From the NCBI RefSeq assembly GCF_029814175.1, contig NZ_CP122313.1, forward strand, positions 124,001-188,000: a DNA stretch of 64,000 nt, written 5' to 3'. The notes beneath the pieces are model-generated. The model was not told the origin of the DNA. It did not search any database and saw nothing but the letters and a program-made list of their open reading frames with translations. This DNA comes from Halospeciosus flavus (GTDB lineage Archaea > Halobacteriota > Halobacteria > Halobacteriales > Halobacteriaceae). The first letter of the stretch is position 1. Each line of letters starts with the position of its first letter. A program made the position numbers and the translations under genes. Positions 10,134-17,873 of the stretch are shown here, in pieces.

Positions 10134-11112
10134 GGCCTTGTTTAGACGCCTAAATTCATGAGTTTGAAGCGCTAAGCGCGAGTTCAACGTTTCTGACAGC
10201 GCACTTGAGAACGAGTTCGCGGAATTGTCCGAACCAGGTTCTCGCGCGGACGATCTCGCCGTATTTTCGCCGGAGTGCGAAAAACGTTGCTTCGATATTC
10301 GAGCGTTGATGGTACGTCGTATCATCGAGCAGGACATTGTTTGCGACGCCATGCCAGCCAAATTCGCGGTGCTTTATCACCGGTTTAACGCCTTCAGAGC
10401 GGAGTTTATGGCGAAGTAACTCCCAGTCGTAGCCTTTGTCAGCGGTCAATATATCCAGTTTGTCTAGGTTTCGCGTCAGGAGCTGCCAGGCGATTTGTGT
10501 GTCGTGCGGTTGTGTCATCGAGCAATGTATATCTAGAATCGCACCAGTCGAACAGTCAATCAACGCGGTGGTTTTCACGGCTCTGAACGTGTAATTCGTG
10601 CGTTTGGCGTAGTGTTGGCTCGCTGCGATGCGATCCATGCCGGTTGCGTCGATCGCTTGAATCTTGCCGGTGTCGTGCAGCTCCGCCGACAGCCGAAGAA
10701 ACGTCCGCCAGAGCGGCATTTTTAGCCGCTGCATGCGCGCACACACGGTGGTAAAATCGGGCAGCTGAGTCCTCTTCAGGCCGAGAATTCGACCGATCCG
10801 CGGCATTTCGTGCAGGACGTCCAGGAGGCGTCGGTACGGCAGATTAAGATACGTTTTGAGGGCGTGAATCGAGACGATCACCCAGTCGGCGTAGCCGCCG
10901 TTCCCGCGCTGTACGGCGGGTTTTGCGTTCCCAACGACGGCTTTTTGAGTGAGCGTTACAACTTGCTTCGTGAAGCGGGCTAGTTTCGTTGGCACAACCG
11001 AACCTACCCGCTTCACTTCCTAGTAAGTTAGACATGTAGCGTGAGCTACTAGGAACATGATATTAGCTCAGTAGTCGGTGAACACCGCGATTTCGAGCGT
11101 CTAAACAAGGCC
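10134..11112 (-). mobile_element. IS5-family (ISH1-like) insertion sequence, copy 2
   Basis: A 979-bp element with perfect 16-bp terminal inverted repeats, GGCCTTGTTTAGACGC. The flanks (…TTCATTG and TGATTATC…) do not match, so no target duplication is visible. It lies in the same orientation as copy 1, about 1.8 kb away. That leaves a composite arrangement around the DUF3883 half-gene and would allow deletion by homologous recombination. Confidence 0.88.
10156..11016 (-). CDS. IS5-family transposase (ISH1-like), copy 2
   Basis: A complete 286-residue DDE transposase with AIDATGMD, TADKGYDW and RSNIEATFFALRRKYGEI. Shared blocks with copy 1 (DRIAASQHYAKRTNYTF, VKPVIKHREFGWHG) make the relationship clear. 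No frameshift is seen, so it may still be active. Confidence 0.93.
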   Translation of the reverse strand: MKRVGSVVPTKLARFTKQVVTLTQKAVVGNAKPAVQRGNGGYADWVIVSIHALKTYLNLPYRRLLDVLHEMPRIGRILGLKRTQLPDFTTVCARMQRLKMPLWRTFLRLSAELHDTGKIQAIDATGMDRIAASQHYAKRTNYTFRAVKTTALIDCSTGAILDIHCSMTQPHDTQIAWQLLTRNLDKLDILTADKGYDWELLRHKLRSEGVKPVIKHREFGWHGVANNVLLDDTTYHQRSNIEATFFALRRKYGEIVRARTWFGQFRELVLKCAVRNVELALSASNS

Positions 11113-11358
11113 TGATTATCCAAAGTTTGACGAAGACTTCCCAATCAGAATCATTTTCTAGTAATGCAATTGCATAACTCATCATCTGCGGGCGATGGTG
11201 TTCGGCCAATTCCTCAGTCGGCCGGGTTCCTAATCGTGTCGATCACGATGGACAGTGCCTGCTTGGTCCCTCAAATCAGAAGCTCGTGAGGTCCGCGGCT
11301 ACACCTCCAACTAAAAGGGAATTCGATTCGAGAGTTCACGACTCCTCCCTCCGTGTTG

Positions 11359-12561
11359 TCAACCTAGAGTCCGGGAGAGAAAAGCGAAAAATCGCTCAGC
11401 GTTTTCTCGACCGAATTCACCAACATCTGTAGTATTCACCCCTGTCGGTAGCTCCAACATTGCTAAACTATACCCGTTCTTCACGGAGTAGTCATTCTCG
11501 ACAGCACCATCGTTGTCTGGATAGACCAGCACACCTGGCGCATCATAGGCTGTCTGGTACGCTACGACCTGATAGACATCGTTATTCTTGACTTTGGTCT
11601 TCCACTTGGCGTCCCCGACCAATACTGGCTCACCGTGGCGTTTGACTACGAAATCAGGTCGCATACGAATCGACGGATTTCCCCTGAGTAGATTGTCGGT
11701 TCGAGCCTGCCCTTCTACGCTCCAGCCATCTCGTCCGTCCACGGTTTCGCGTGCTGTTCTCTCGACTACCTTTTCGAACACGTCGTTCATTCCGATCAAC
11801 AGGGAGTACGATGCACCCTCACCGGCGACGATGTCTTCGATGTAGATGTGTTTCAGCACGAGGCGAGACAAGGCCAGAACCTTCTCATAGTAATCAGTAA
11901 GGCGAGTCAGTTCGATCCGTTCGGCTTCCTCGATCGAAACTTCGCGGAGCGTCACTCGTCGTCTGAGCCGCGATTGGTATTCGCGTAGTTCGCCAGCGAT
12001 CTCGGTGCTATCCACCAGCGACGACAGCGTGTTCGCAACACAGAGAATCGTCTGGTTTAGCGTGGTATCGTAGGTGAATTCATCGTAATCGCACTCGAAA
12101 TCCGTCTTACCGGGACCGCCTGCGAGCTGTCTCTGAACGTTCAATCTGCCCCGGAGATACTCTTCTGTTCCTTCTACATCGACGTACTCTCTCCTAAGGC
12201 CCTGAGACAGAACTGCTTCCAGTTCTTCGAGAAACAGGGCTGCTACCGTGTCCACAAAATTCGTCCCGCTTTCGAGTTCCGTTTCGTGTGAGAGGTAGGT
12301 TGGTTCTGTCCCGTTTGCGTATCGTAGCAGCGTGACTAGGTTCGGCTCCCCGATTTTCGGTTGTATCTCAATAGTGGGTCCATCGGGGAGGGCAACGACT
12401 CCGACTCGATGATCCGTGTGCAGTACGACCTGTTTGCCTCGTCTGTACTCCACTCGTAACCCGTCGACCTGTGATTCGATCATCTCGATATCGTCATCGG
12501 ACAGGTTGATTGGGTCTGATTCGTCGTACTCGGACAGTTCTATCAGGTCAGCCGTTGTCAC
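11359..12561 (-). CDS. mcrC: McrC-type nuclease subunit of a McrBC restriction system
   Basis: A 400-residue McrC (PF10117-type). It has an N-terminal region engaging the McrB ring and a C-terminal PD-(D/E)xK nuclease: MRPDFVV, then VLVGDAKWK and DVYQVVAYQ (about residues 300-350). McrBC translocates on DNA and cleaves modified DNA in a nucleotide-dependent way, and also acts against phage carrying modified bases. Its start overlaps the mcrB stop by 4 bp, so the two are translationally coupled. Confidence 0.9.
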   Translation of the reverse strand: MTTADLIELSEYDESDPINLSDDDIEMIESQVDGLRVEYRRGKQVVLHTDHRVGVVALPDGPTIEIQPKIGEPNLVTLLRYANGTEPTYLSHETELESGTNFVDTVAALFLEELEAVLSQGLRREYVDVEGTEEYLRGRLNVQRQLAGGPGKTDFECDYDEFTYDTTLNQTILCVANTLSSLVDSTEIAGELREYQSRLRRRVTLREVSIEEAERIELTRLTDYYEKVLALSRLVLKHIYIEDIVAGEGASYSLLIGMNDVFEKVVERTARETVDGRDGWSVEGQARTDNLLRGNPSIRMRPDFVVKRHGEPVLVGDAKWKTKVKNNDVYQVVAYQTAYDAPGVLVYPDNDGAVENDYSVKNGYSLAMLELPTGVNTTDVGEFGRENAERFFAFLSRTLG

Positions 12562-14897
12562 TCCACTTCACCATCCTCGCCAACGAGTTCAGAAAGCGCA
12601 GCACGGAGAGCGTCGGAATCGAAATCGGCGATCCGCTGTTCCTTCCAGTTGAATAGGCTCTCACCCCCGCCATCGAATATGTGTTCTTTGAGCCGCTCCA
12701 TGTCTCCAAAGTAGTACTCATCGAGCAAAGGGAGTATCTCGTTCTTCCAGGATTCTACGAGACGCTCGTCCGTGGTCCCACCGATGAGGTAGGAGTGACC
12801 AACCTGTTTGCCTTTCCCGAGGTTCCCACTGTCCCGAATACGTTCGTTGATAGCACTGAGTGCGAGAATGGAGAGAGCACCGAGGTCCTCTCCCTCTTCG
12901 ACTGACGCCTTGGTTTTGACATCCTGTTCACCATCGAAGCCAAGCTCGTCGTAGAGAACTTCGTAGTTCGGCGGGAAGTGTCGAAATCGGAATCGCCGAC
13001 GTATCGCGGCATCGACGAGGGCGATTGACCGATCGGCCGTGTTCATCGTCCCGATGATGTAGAGGTTCGGGGGCACTACGAGCCGGTCCTCTGAATGTGG
13101 CAGCTCATCTCTCATCTCGTTCGGCTCGCCGAGTCGCTTGTCGTTCTCGATGAGGGTGATCGTCTCACCGAAGATCTTCGGAATGTTTCCCCGGTTCACT
13201 TCGTCGATGATAAGGATGTATCTGGGGGCATCTGCTTTCGAGTCGGCGTCTTCGTAGGCCTCGACGGCGTCCTCAGCCATCTCCTTGAACACGCCAGCCT
13301 CGGGTTCGTATACGAGGTCGCCGTCACGGGTCTTCGCCGTTATCCCCTCGATGAAGTCTTCATACGAAAACGTCGGATGGAACGTTACCATCCGAAGGCG
13401 GTCTTCGACAGCGTCGTCGAAGTGGTCTTGCTCGTCCAGCCCCCTGTCTATCCACCACTTGGCGAAGTTGAGCGCTCCATAGGTCTTCCCGGTTCCTGGC
13501 GGGCCGTGGAAAACGATCTGTTTCTTGCGCTGAAGATGTTTTTCGACGGTCTCGAACCACGGTAACTCGTCGTACTCGGCGGAGTCCGGTTCTTCGATCA
13601 GTTCTTCGTTCCACCTCCAGAACGTGTCCAACCGTTCTCTGTACGCTTCGACCACGCTCTGGATCGATATTTCGTCTTCAGACTCGAACGACTCGTCATC
13701 GTATTCCTTTCGAGGGACGTCGCTCCCGTTATCGATCCCGTATTCAATCTCGTTGGGATAGAAATAGATGTACAGTTGATATGCCGATTTGTGATCTCCG
13801 AGAACGCTCGGATACAGAACAGCCCACGAGCGAGTACTCGGGATGTTGGTTGCGCCCTGGTAGGTGACGTAGTGAGTAGACAGTTGGTCAGCGTCTATTT
13901 CGTTTCGTAGATAATCGAGCAAATCCTCGATATACGCCTCTACACGGTCTTTGGCATAGTTGTAGTAAATCTGAGCGAGGATCTTGTAGTCGTCCCACGA
14001 GTTCATGATGTTCTTCTCGTGGTTTGCGTTCTCTCGTGAGGCGATTTCGTCGATATCTACGGATTCACCGTCAAGGATGGCATCGAGCACATCGTACCGG
14101 ATTTTGGCTATTTTCTGGCGTCCTTCGTACGCCTCAAGCTGTTCTCTGAGAAATGCCTGTGGTAGCGTGCGAATTTCGTCGAGGAACACAGAGGTTTCGT
14201 CCTCGAATTCCTCTAACCGGCTAGTGTGTCTGAAGAGGTATCTGAGAATGAAGTTGTATCTACATTCCGCCGAGTGCGTTACAGTACCTACGAACTCTTG
14301 AGCGTCTTGGAGCGTGGCGTCAGCGAGTTTCTCGCTCAAAACGTCCGTCTGGATTGTTGAACAGTAGTCCCGATAGAGCTCGTATCTTTTCCCGACAGAG
14401 AGATCGCCGAGATCGGGACTGTGCAACCCAGTGAAGTAACGAATGAGCGTCTCAAAGCCTTCCTCGTCGTATAGTACATATCGGTCAGGGTTGGAAGTCG
14501 TCAAGAGAGCACTAATGACCGTGAGATCTATATCTTGATTCGTCCTGAATCGCTCGATGCGATCTTCGAGTGAACTCTCATCTTCGAATAGCGCTACCAG
14601 GTCCTCGACGAAATTTCCAGCGTCGTCAGCTACCTTCGCTTCCAGGTCGTCGAAGTCTTCCTCGGACAGAATTGGGTGATCATCTCCCGTTGCTTCTCTC
14701 AGTTCCGACGTATATTCCGATACCGTGTCCGCAGTCAGGTCCCGTTGATTGAGCCACGAATGGCCGCTATTCAGAACCTCTCGGGTCCAATTTCTCTGGT
14801 CCTCATCAGTCGATTTGAAATCGAGGTACGTATCGACAGCCGCGTGGAGGGCCCCTTCGTCGAGATTGAATTCCCCTACTGAAACCAGATCAACCAT
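12558..14897 (-). CDS. mcrB: McrB-type AAA+ NTPase of a McrBC restriction system
   Basis: A 779-residue AAA+ motor. The N-terminal 430 residues are a lineage-specific target-recognition region. Then come Walker A GPPGTGKT (about 462), the McrB signature DEVNRGNIPKIFGE and sensor GTMNTADRSIALVDAAIRRR. The family usually hydrolyses GTP. It is the first gene of the mcrBC pair, with about 185 bp of promoter space shared with the divergent zinc-ribbon gene at 15084. With the GHKL/DUF3883 gene it makes this a defence island. Confidence 0.9.
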   Translation of the reverse strand: MVDLVSVGEFNLDEGALHAAVDTYLDFKSTDEDQRNWTREVLNSGHSWLNQRDLTADTVSEYTSELREATGDDHPILSEEDFDDLEAKVADDAGNFVEDLVALFEDESSLEDRIERFRTNQDIDLTVISALLTTSNPDRYVLYDEEGFETLIRYFTGLHSPDLGDLSVGKRYELYRDYCSTIQTDVLSEKLADATLQDAQEFVGTVTHSAECRYNFILRYLFRHTSRLEEFEDETSVFLDEIRTLPQAFLREQLEAYEGRQKIAKIRYDVLDAILDGESVDIDEIASRENANHEKNIMNSWDDYKILAQIYYNYAKDRVEAYIEDLLDYLRNEIDADQLSTHYVTYQGATNIPSTRSWAVLYPSVLGDHKSAYQLYIYFYPNEIEYGIDNGSDVPRKEYDDESFESEDEISIQSVVEAYRERLDTFWRWNEELIEEPDSAEYDELPWFETVEKHLQRKKQIVFHGPPGTGKTYGALNFAKWWIDRGLDEQDHFDDAVEDRLRMVTFHPTFSYEDFIEGITAKTRDGDLVYEPEAGVFKEMAEDAVEAYEDADSKADAPRYILIIDEVNRGNIPKIFGETITLIENDKRLGEPNEMRDELPHSEDRLVVPPNLYIIGTMNTADRSIALVDAAIRRRFRFRHFPPNYEVLYDELGFDGEQDVKTKASVEEGEDLGALSILALSAINERIRDSGNLGKGKQVGHSYLIGGTTDERLVESWKNEILPLLDEYYFGDMERLKEHIFDGGGESLFNWKEQRIADFDSDALRAALSELVGEDGEVE

Positions 14898-15083
14898 ACC
14901 TCCGGTATTGACAGAACGGACAAAATAACCTTGTCCCGATGCGTGAGATGGATCGAGGTACTCGAGTCAGCCGCTCACAAAGTCCACTCCGCTACAGCTC
15001 TAACTAAAAGGAAGCCTCTCAGATTCGTACGGCAATCTCCCAAACCGGCAAGGCCTCAGTACCTCTGACTCGTAGCTCACAGT

Positions 15084-15596
15084 ATGCCCTACTGCCCGAA
15101 TTGTGGGAGCCAAATCAAGGCGGTTCACCACTACTGCGGATCCTGTGGCCAAGTACTGTCTGAGATTGCAGAGTCGGAGAGCGATCCACCAATGGCGGTC
15201 GATAGAGATGGATTTCTGTCACTGCGTTCGCTCTCGTACGTCAATGAGCTACTAGGCGGTGAACAGGAACTTGACCGAGATTCTGTCTCCTATACCCAAC
15301 TCTCTCGAGAGGTGAGCGCCGCGTTTGCGGATTTCGCTCGTCTGGCAATGGTCAACGACCTCGATCTTCTTCAGCTCTGGGCGACGGGGTCAAACACGAA
15401 TGCATTGAGTAAATCGGTTGATGATATGAACAACAACCAGTTCCAAGAATGGCTTGCTGCGATTGGGCTAGGGCGAACTCTTCGGATGTACGATGACGCA
15501 CTACATACGGAGTTCGAGGACGAGTTCGACGACAGACTGCAGAAACTGATCGAGGTTGCGAATGAAGAACTCGACGACGGAGAGCTATCGGAGTAG
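15084..15596 (+). CDS. Double zinc-ribbon N-terminal protein of unknown function
   Basis: A 170-residue protein opening with a zinc ribbon: CPNCGSQI at residue 4 and YCGSCGQ about 14 residues on. The rest is acidic and helical (DFARLAMVNDLDLLQLW, FQEWLAAIGLGRTLRMY) and I do not recognise it. It is divergent from mcrB with a short intergenic region, so it may belong to the defence island, perhaps as a regulator; that is inference. Confidence 0.65.
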   Translation: MPYCPNCGSQIKAVHHYCGSCGQVLSEIAESESDPPMAVDRDGFLSLRSLSYVNELLGGEQELDRDSVSYTQLSREVSAAFADFARLAMVNDLDLLQLWATGSNTNALSKSVDDMNNNQFQEWLAAIGLGRTLRMYDDALHTEFEDEFDDRLQKLIEVANEELDDGELSE

Positions 15597-15726
15597 TTCT
15601 ACACTGCACGAGCGAGATAGTCTGTTGAGACCTGGGTGGTTACCTACTACGATTCCCTTGCTGAAGTAGTATACTCAGCACGAAGATAGCTTTTTGAGGA
15701 TCTTGTTCAAAAGTTAGTAGACGTGT

Positions 15727-16779
15727 ATGGCGGACGCACCGGATGCTGAACGGCAGGCAGCCGAGCCCGATGCAGGAGAGGTCCTCAGCGTATCACAGCT
15801 GAACGACCGGATTGCGTCGGTCGTCCAGGACACGCCTGCCCTCAATGGCGTCCGCTGTATTGGCGAGGTCACGGATCTCCATCAGAACAGTACCGCCCTC
15901 TATTTCACTCTCACCGACGGCGACGCCGAGCTTCCCTGTATGCTCTGGGCGAACCGCTATCAGAAGATGGACGCTGACCTCGAGGACGGGACGGAGGTCA
16001 TCCTCGAAGGCGATATCGACTACTGGACAGAGGGCGGGAAAATCGACCTCAAACCGTGGGAAGTGATCGTCGGCGGCGACGGCGACCAAGCGGCTGCCGT
16101 CGAGCGACTGCGAAGCGAACTCGAAGAACGTGGTTGGTTCGACGACGAGCAGAAACAGCGCCCGCCGGCGTTCCCAGAGCGGGTTGGGGTCGTAACCTCC
16201 CTCCGTGGCGATGCCCGCTATGACATCCAGAACGCGATCCATGAACAGGACCCTACCGTCGACATCCTGGTGAAGGACGCCACCGTCCAGGGGTCGGAAG
16301 CGCCCACATCCATCGCGAACGGTATCCACCATCTCGACCGCTCCGAAGAGGTCGACTCAATCATCGTCGGCCGTGGCGGCGGGAGTGATTCGAACCTCCA
16401 GGCGTTCAACACCGAGCGGGTCGCGGAAGCTATCTTCACCGCAAACACCCCGATCGTCACGGCGATCGGGCATACTGACGACCGGTTAATCGCCGATCAG
16501 GTCGCGGATGTGGCAACGATCACGCCGACGGCCGCCGGCGAGTATATCGTGAATTCCCGCGAGGAGTTCTTGGCGGGCGAAGTCAAGCCGCTGGCACAGC
16601 AACTCGACGCTGCGTACGAGACCTTTCAGCAGGAGCACGAACACGAACAGGAACTCGCCGAAGCAGTCGACGAGGCGGCCGTACCCGAGGGGCTCCCGCC
16701 GGTCTACTACAAGGCCACAATCGTTGTGCTGCTGTTGCTGTTGTTGGCCATCACTGGGCTTTGGTTGGGGGTGATCTAA
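15727..16779 (+). CDS. xseA: Exodeoxyribonuclease VII large subunit with C-terminal membrane anchor
   Basis: A 350-residue XseA homologue. The N-terminal OB-fold (VLSVSQLNDRIASVVQ, GEVTDLHQNSTALYFTLTDG) is followed by the catalytic domain (PERVGVVTSLRGDARYDI, VGRGGGSDSNLQAF, AIGHTDDRLIADQVADV). Bacterial XseA is nearer 450 residues and has a long coiled coil that wraps small subunits; here that region is short. The last 20 or so residues are a hydrophobic segment (ATIVVLLLLLLAITGLWLGV), which would tether the enzyme to the membrane. xseB follows after 2 bp. Its place before a conjugation operon suggests a role in processing transferred single strands. Confidence 0.88.
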   Translation: MADAPDAERQAAEPDAGEVLSVSQLNDRIASVVQDTPALNGVRCIGEVTDLHQNSTALYFTLTDGDAELPCMLWANRYQKMDADLEDGTEVILEGDIDYWTEGGKIDLKPWEVIVGGDGDQAAAVERLRSELEERGWFDDEQKQRPPAFPERVGVVTSLRGDARYDIQNAIHEQDPTVDILVKDATVQGSEAPTSIANGIHHLDRSEEVDSIIVGRGGGSDSNLQAFNTERVAEAIFTANTPIVTAIGHTDDRLIADQVADVATITPTAAGEYIVNSREEFLAGEVKPLAQQLDAAYETFQQEHEHEQELAEAVDEAAVPEGLPPVYYKATIVVLLLLLLAITGLWLGVI

Positions 16780-16781
16780 GC

Positions 16782-16964
16782 GTGGCAAACGACCAAGAGA
16801 TCCACGACCGGCTGGCCCGTGTCGAAGAAATCATTGAGCAGCTCGATGCGGACGAGTGTGACCTCGATGAAGGGATAAGGCTCCACGAGGATGGTCAGGA
16901 ACTCTTGGTCGAGGTGCGAGAAATCCTCGACAACGGGCGTGGAGAGGTTATGGAACTCGAGTAG
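16782..16964 (+). CDS. xseB: Exodeoxyribonuclease VII small subunit
   Basis: A 60-residue helical protein (VEEIIEQLDADECDLDEGIR...LHEDGQELL) with the XseB pattern of two amphipathic helices. I use GTG 16782, 2 bp after the xseA stop; an earlier frame opening would overlap xseA. It should form the XseA-XseB exonuclease complex. Confidence 0.85.
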   Translation: MANDQEIHDRLARVEEIIEQLDADECDLDEGIRLHEDGQELLVEVREILDNGRGEVMELE

Positions 16965-16980
16965 AGCGCCATCCTAATCT

Positions 16981-17021
16981 TAACCAACAGACGGCGGTAT
17001 TTAGCCCCATTGTTGGTTAAC
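16981..17021. promoter_or_regulatory. Inverted repeat TTAACCAACA / TGTTGGTTAA, copy 2 of 3
   Basis: Arms at 16981-16990 and 17012-17021, spacer 21 nt exactly as in copy 1. It lies between xseB and the conjugation operon, upstream of an AT-rich stretch (17050-17075). It is a candidate operator controlling the operon that starts at 17168. Confidence 0.65.
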
Positions 17022-17049
17022 TGTACCCTTACGAGGTGAACGAGCTCTC

Positions 17050-17076
17050 CGGTTATAATTTACTTTAGATTTTTGC
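17050..17076 (+). promoter_or_regulatory. Probable promoter of the conjugation operon
   Basis: The only AT-rich stretch between the operator-like repeat and the first gene (GGTTATAATTTACTTTAGA) contains TATA-like and T-rich elements. The genes from 17168 to 31142 are almost gap-free, so one promoter here may serve them all. Confidence 0.4.
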
Positions 17077-17167
17077 GCCAGTTGGTGGCCAGAAAGCATA
17101 TACCGATCTTCTAGCTATCGCACCACCATGGACCGGGGCTCAACCGGTGCATACCCACCCCGCACAT

Positions 17168-17416
17168 ATGATCACACGGGCAGTCACCATCGAAGACATC
17201 GATGATCTGTACCTGACGTGGAACAGCCATATCAACGGTTCCGCCCTCTATCGCCGCGCCCTCCGAGATGAGATGGAGCTTCGCGACGTCGACCCCGACG
17301 AGCTTCGAGATCTCTTCGAACGGGCCCGCGAACAGGGCTACACGAAAGACGAGATCGTCGACGAGACCAACCGCTACGCTGATCTGAAAGCACTCGTCGA
17401 CGACGCAGAGGAATAA
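17168..17416 (+). CDS. First gene of conjugation operon, unknown function
   Basis: An 82-residue acidic helical protein. I prefer ATG 17168 (MITRAVTIEDIDDLYLTWNS); an in-frame ATG at 17147 adds seven residues. No motif recognised; ELRDLFERAREQGYTKDEIV suggests a three-helix fold. It is 6 bp upstream of the next gene. Position suggests an accessory or regulatory role in transfer. Confidence 0.65.
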   Translation: MITRAVTIEDIDDLYLTWNSHINGSALYRRALRDEMELRDVDPDELRDLFERAREQGYTKDEIVDETNRYADLKALVDDAEE

Positions 17417-17422
17417 CTCGCT

Positions 17423-17845
17423 ATGTCACAGGACAATACGCCCTCCGAGACGGCCCCGAATCGCGCCGACAGCCAGTCCACGGCGGCAAGTAGGCTTCCC
17501 AGGCAAGCTGTGTTCATCGTCGTCGTCCTGAGCCTGTTCGCTGTGGAACCCGCCGCCGCACAGACGAATGCCGTCTGTAGTGCGGACAACCTTCCCAGCA
17601 TGATCGAGGGCTTCTTCCAGCTTACCACGGCGCTGGGCATTGTCGGCCTCGCAGTCGTGTGGCAGGCTGACTCCCTCATCGAGATGTTCACGATCACGCC
17701 CGAGCAGAAGAAGGGTCTCAAGCGTCACAAGCGGTCGGCGATGAAGTCTACGGTCGTTCTCGTCGCCCTTGGACCACTCTACACCGTTGCCGGATCGATG
17801 ATGAACCTCCCGCTGGCGCAGTGCGTCGATCTCGCCCCTTGGTAG
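17423..17845 (+). CDS. Small secreted membrane protein, VirB2 pilin-like
   Basis: A 140-residue protein with a hydrophobic segment at about 29-47 ending AAAQ, which could be a signal-peptide cleavage region. Two more hydrophobic segments follow, near 61-80 and 107-125, separated by a basic loop (KKGLKRHKR). Signal plus two membrane segments, at the head of a VirB6-VirB4-VirD4 series, matches a VirB2/TraA pilin. The pilin role is inferred from architecture and position. Confidence 0.7.
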   Translation: MSQDNTPSETAPNRADSQSTAASRLPRQAVFIVVVLSLFAVEPAAAQTNAVCSADNLPSMIEGFFQLTTALGIVGLAVVWQADSLIEMFTITPEQKKGLKRHKRSAMKSTVVLVALGPLYTVAGSMMNLPLAQCVDLAPW

Positions 17846-17873
17846 GCGACTACCGCCCCCGTCGCGAGCCCCC

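Larger units (their letters stand above)
10054..11211 (-). pseudogene. Remnant of a small gene split by the second IS
   Basis: On the minus strand, 11113-11211 reads EELAEHHRPQMMSYAIALLE... up to the IS edge. Beyond the IS, 10133-10054 continues in the same frame (TMKLPTKLIEAYILTEALKR, then LPDIQL and stop). Upstream the frame meets a stop, with a plausible continuation in another frame, so the gene was already damaged. No family recognised. The IS shows no target duplication here. Joining the flanks directly keeps the frame, which supports one original gene but could be chance (one in three). Confidence 0.45.
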
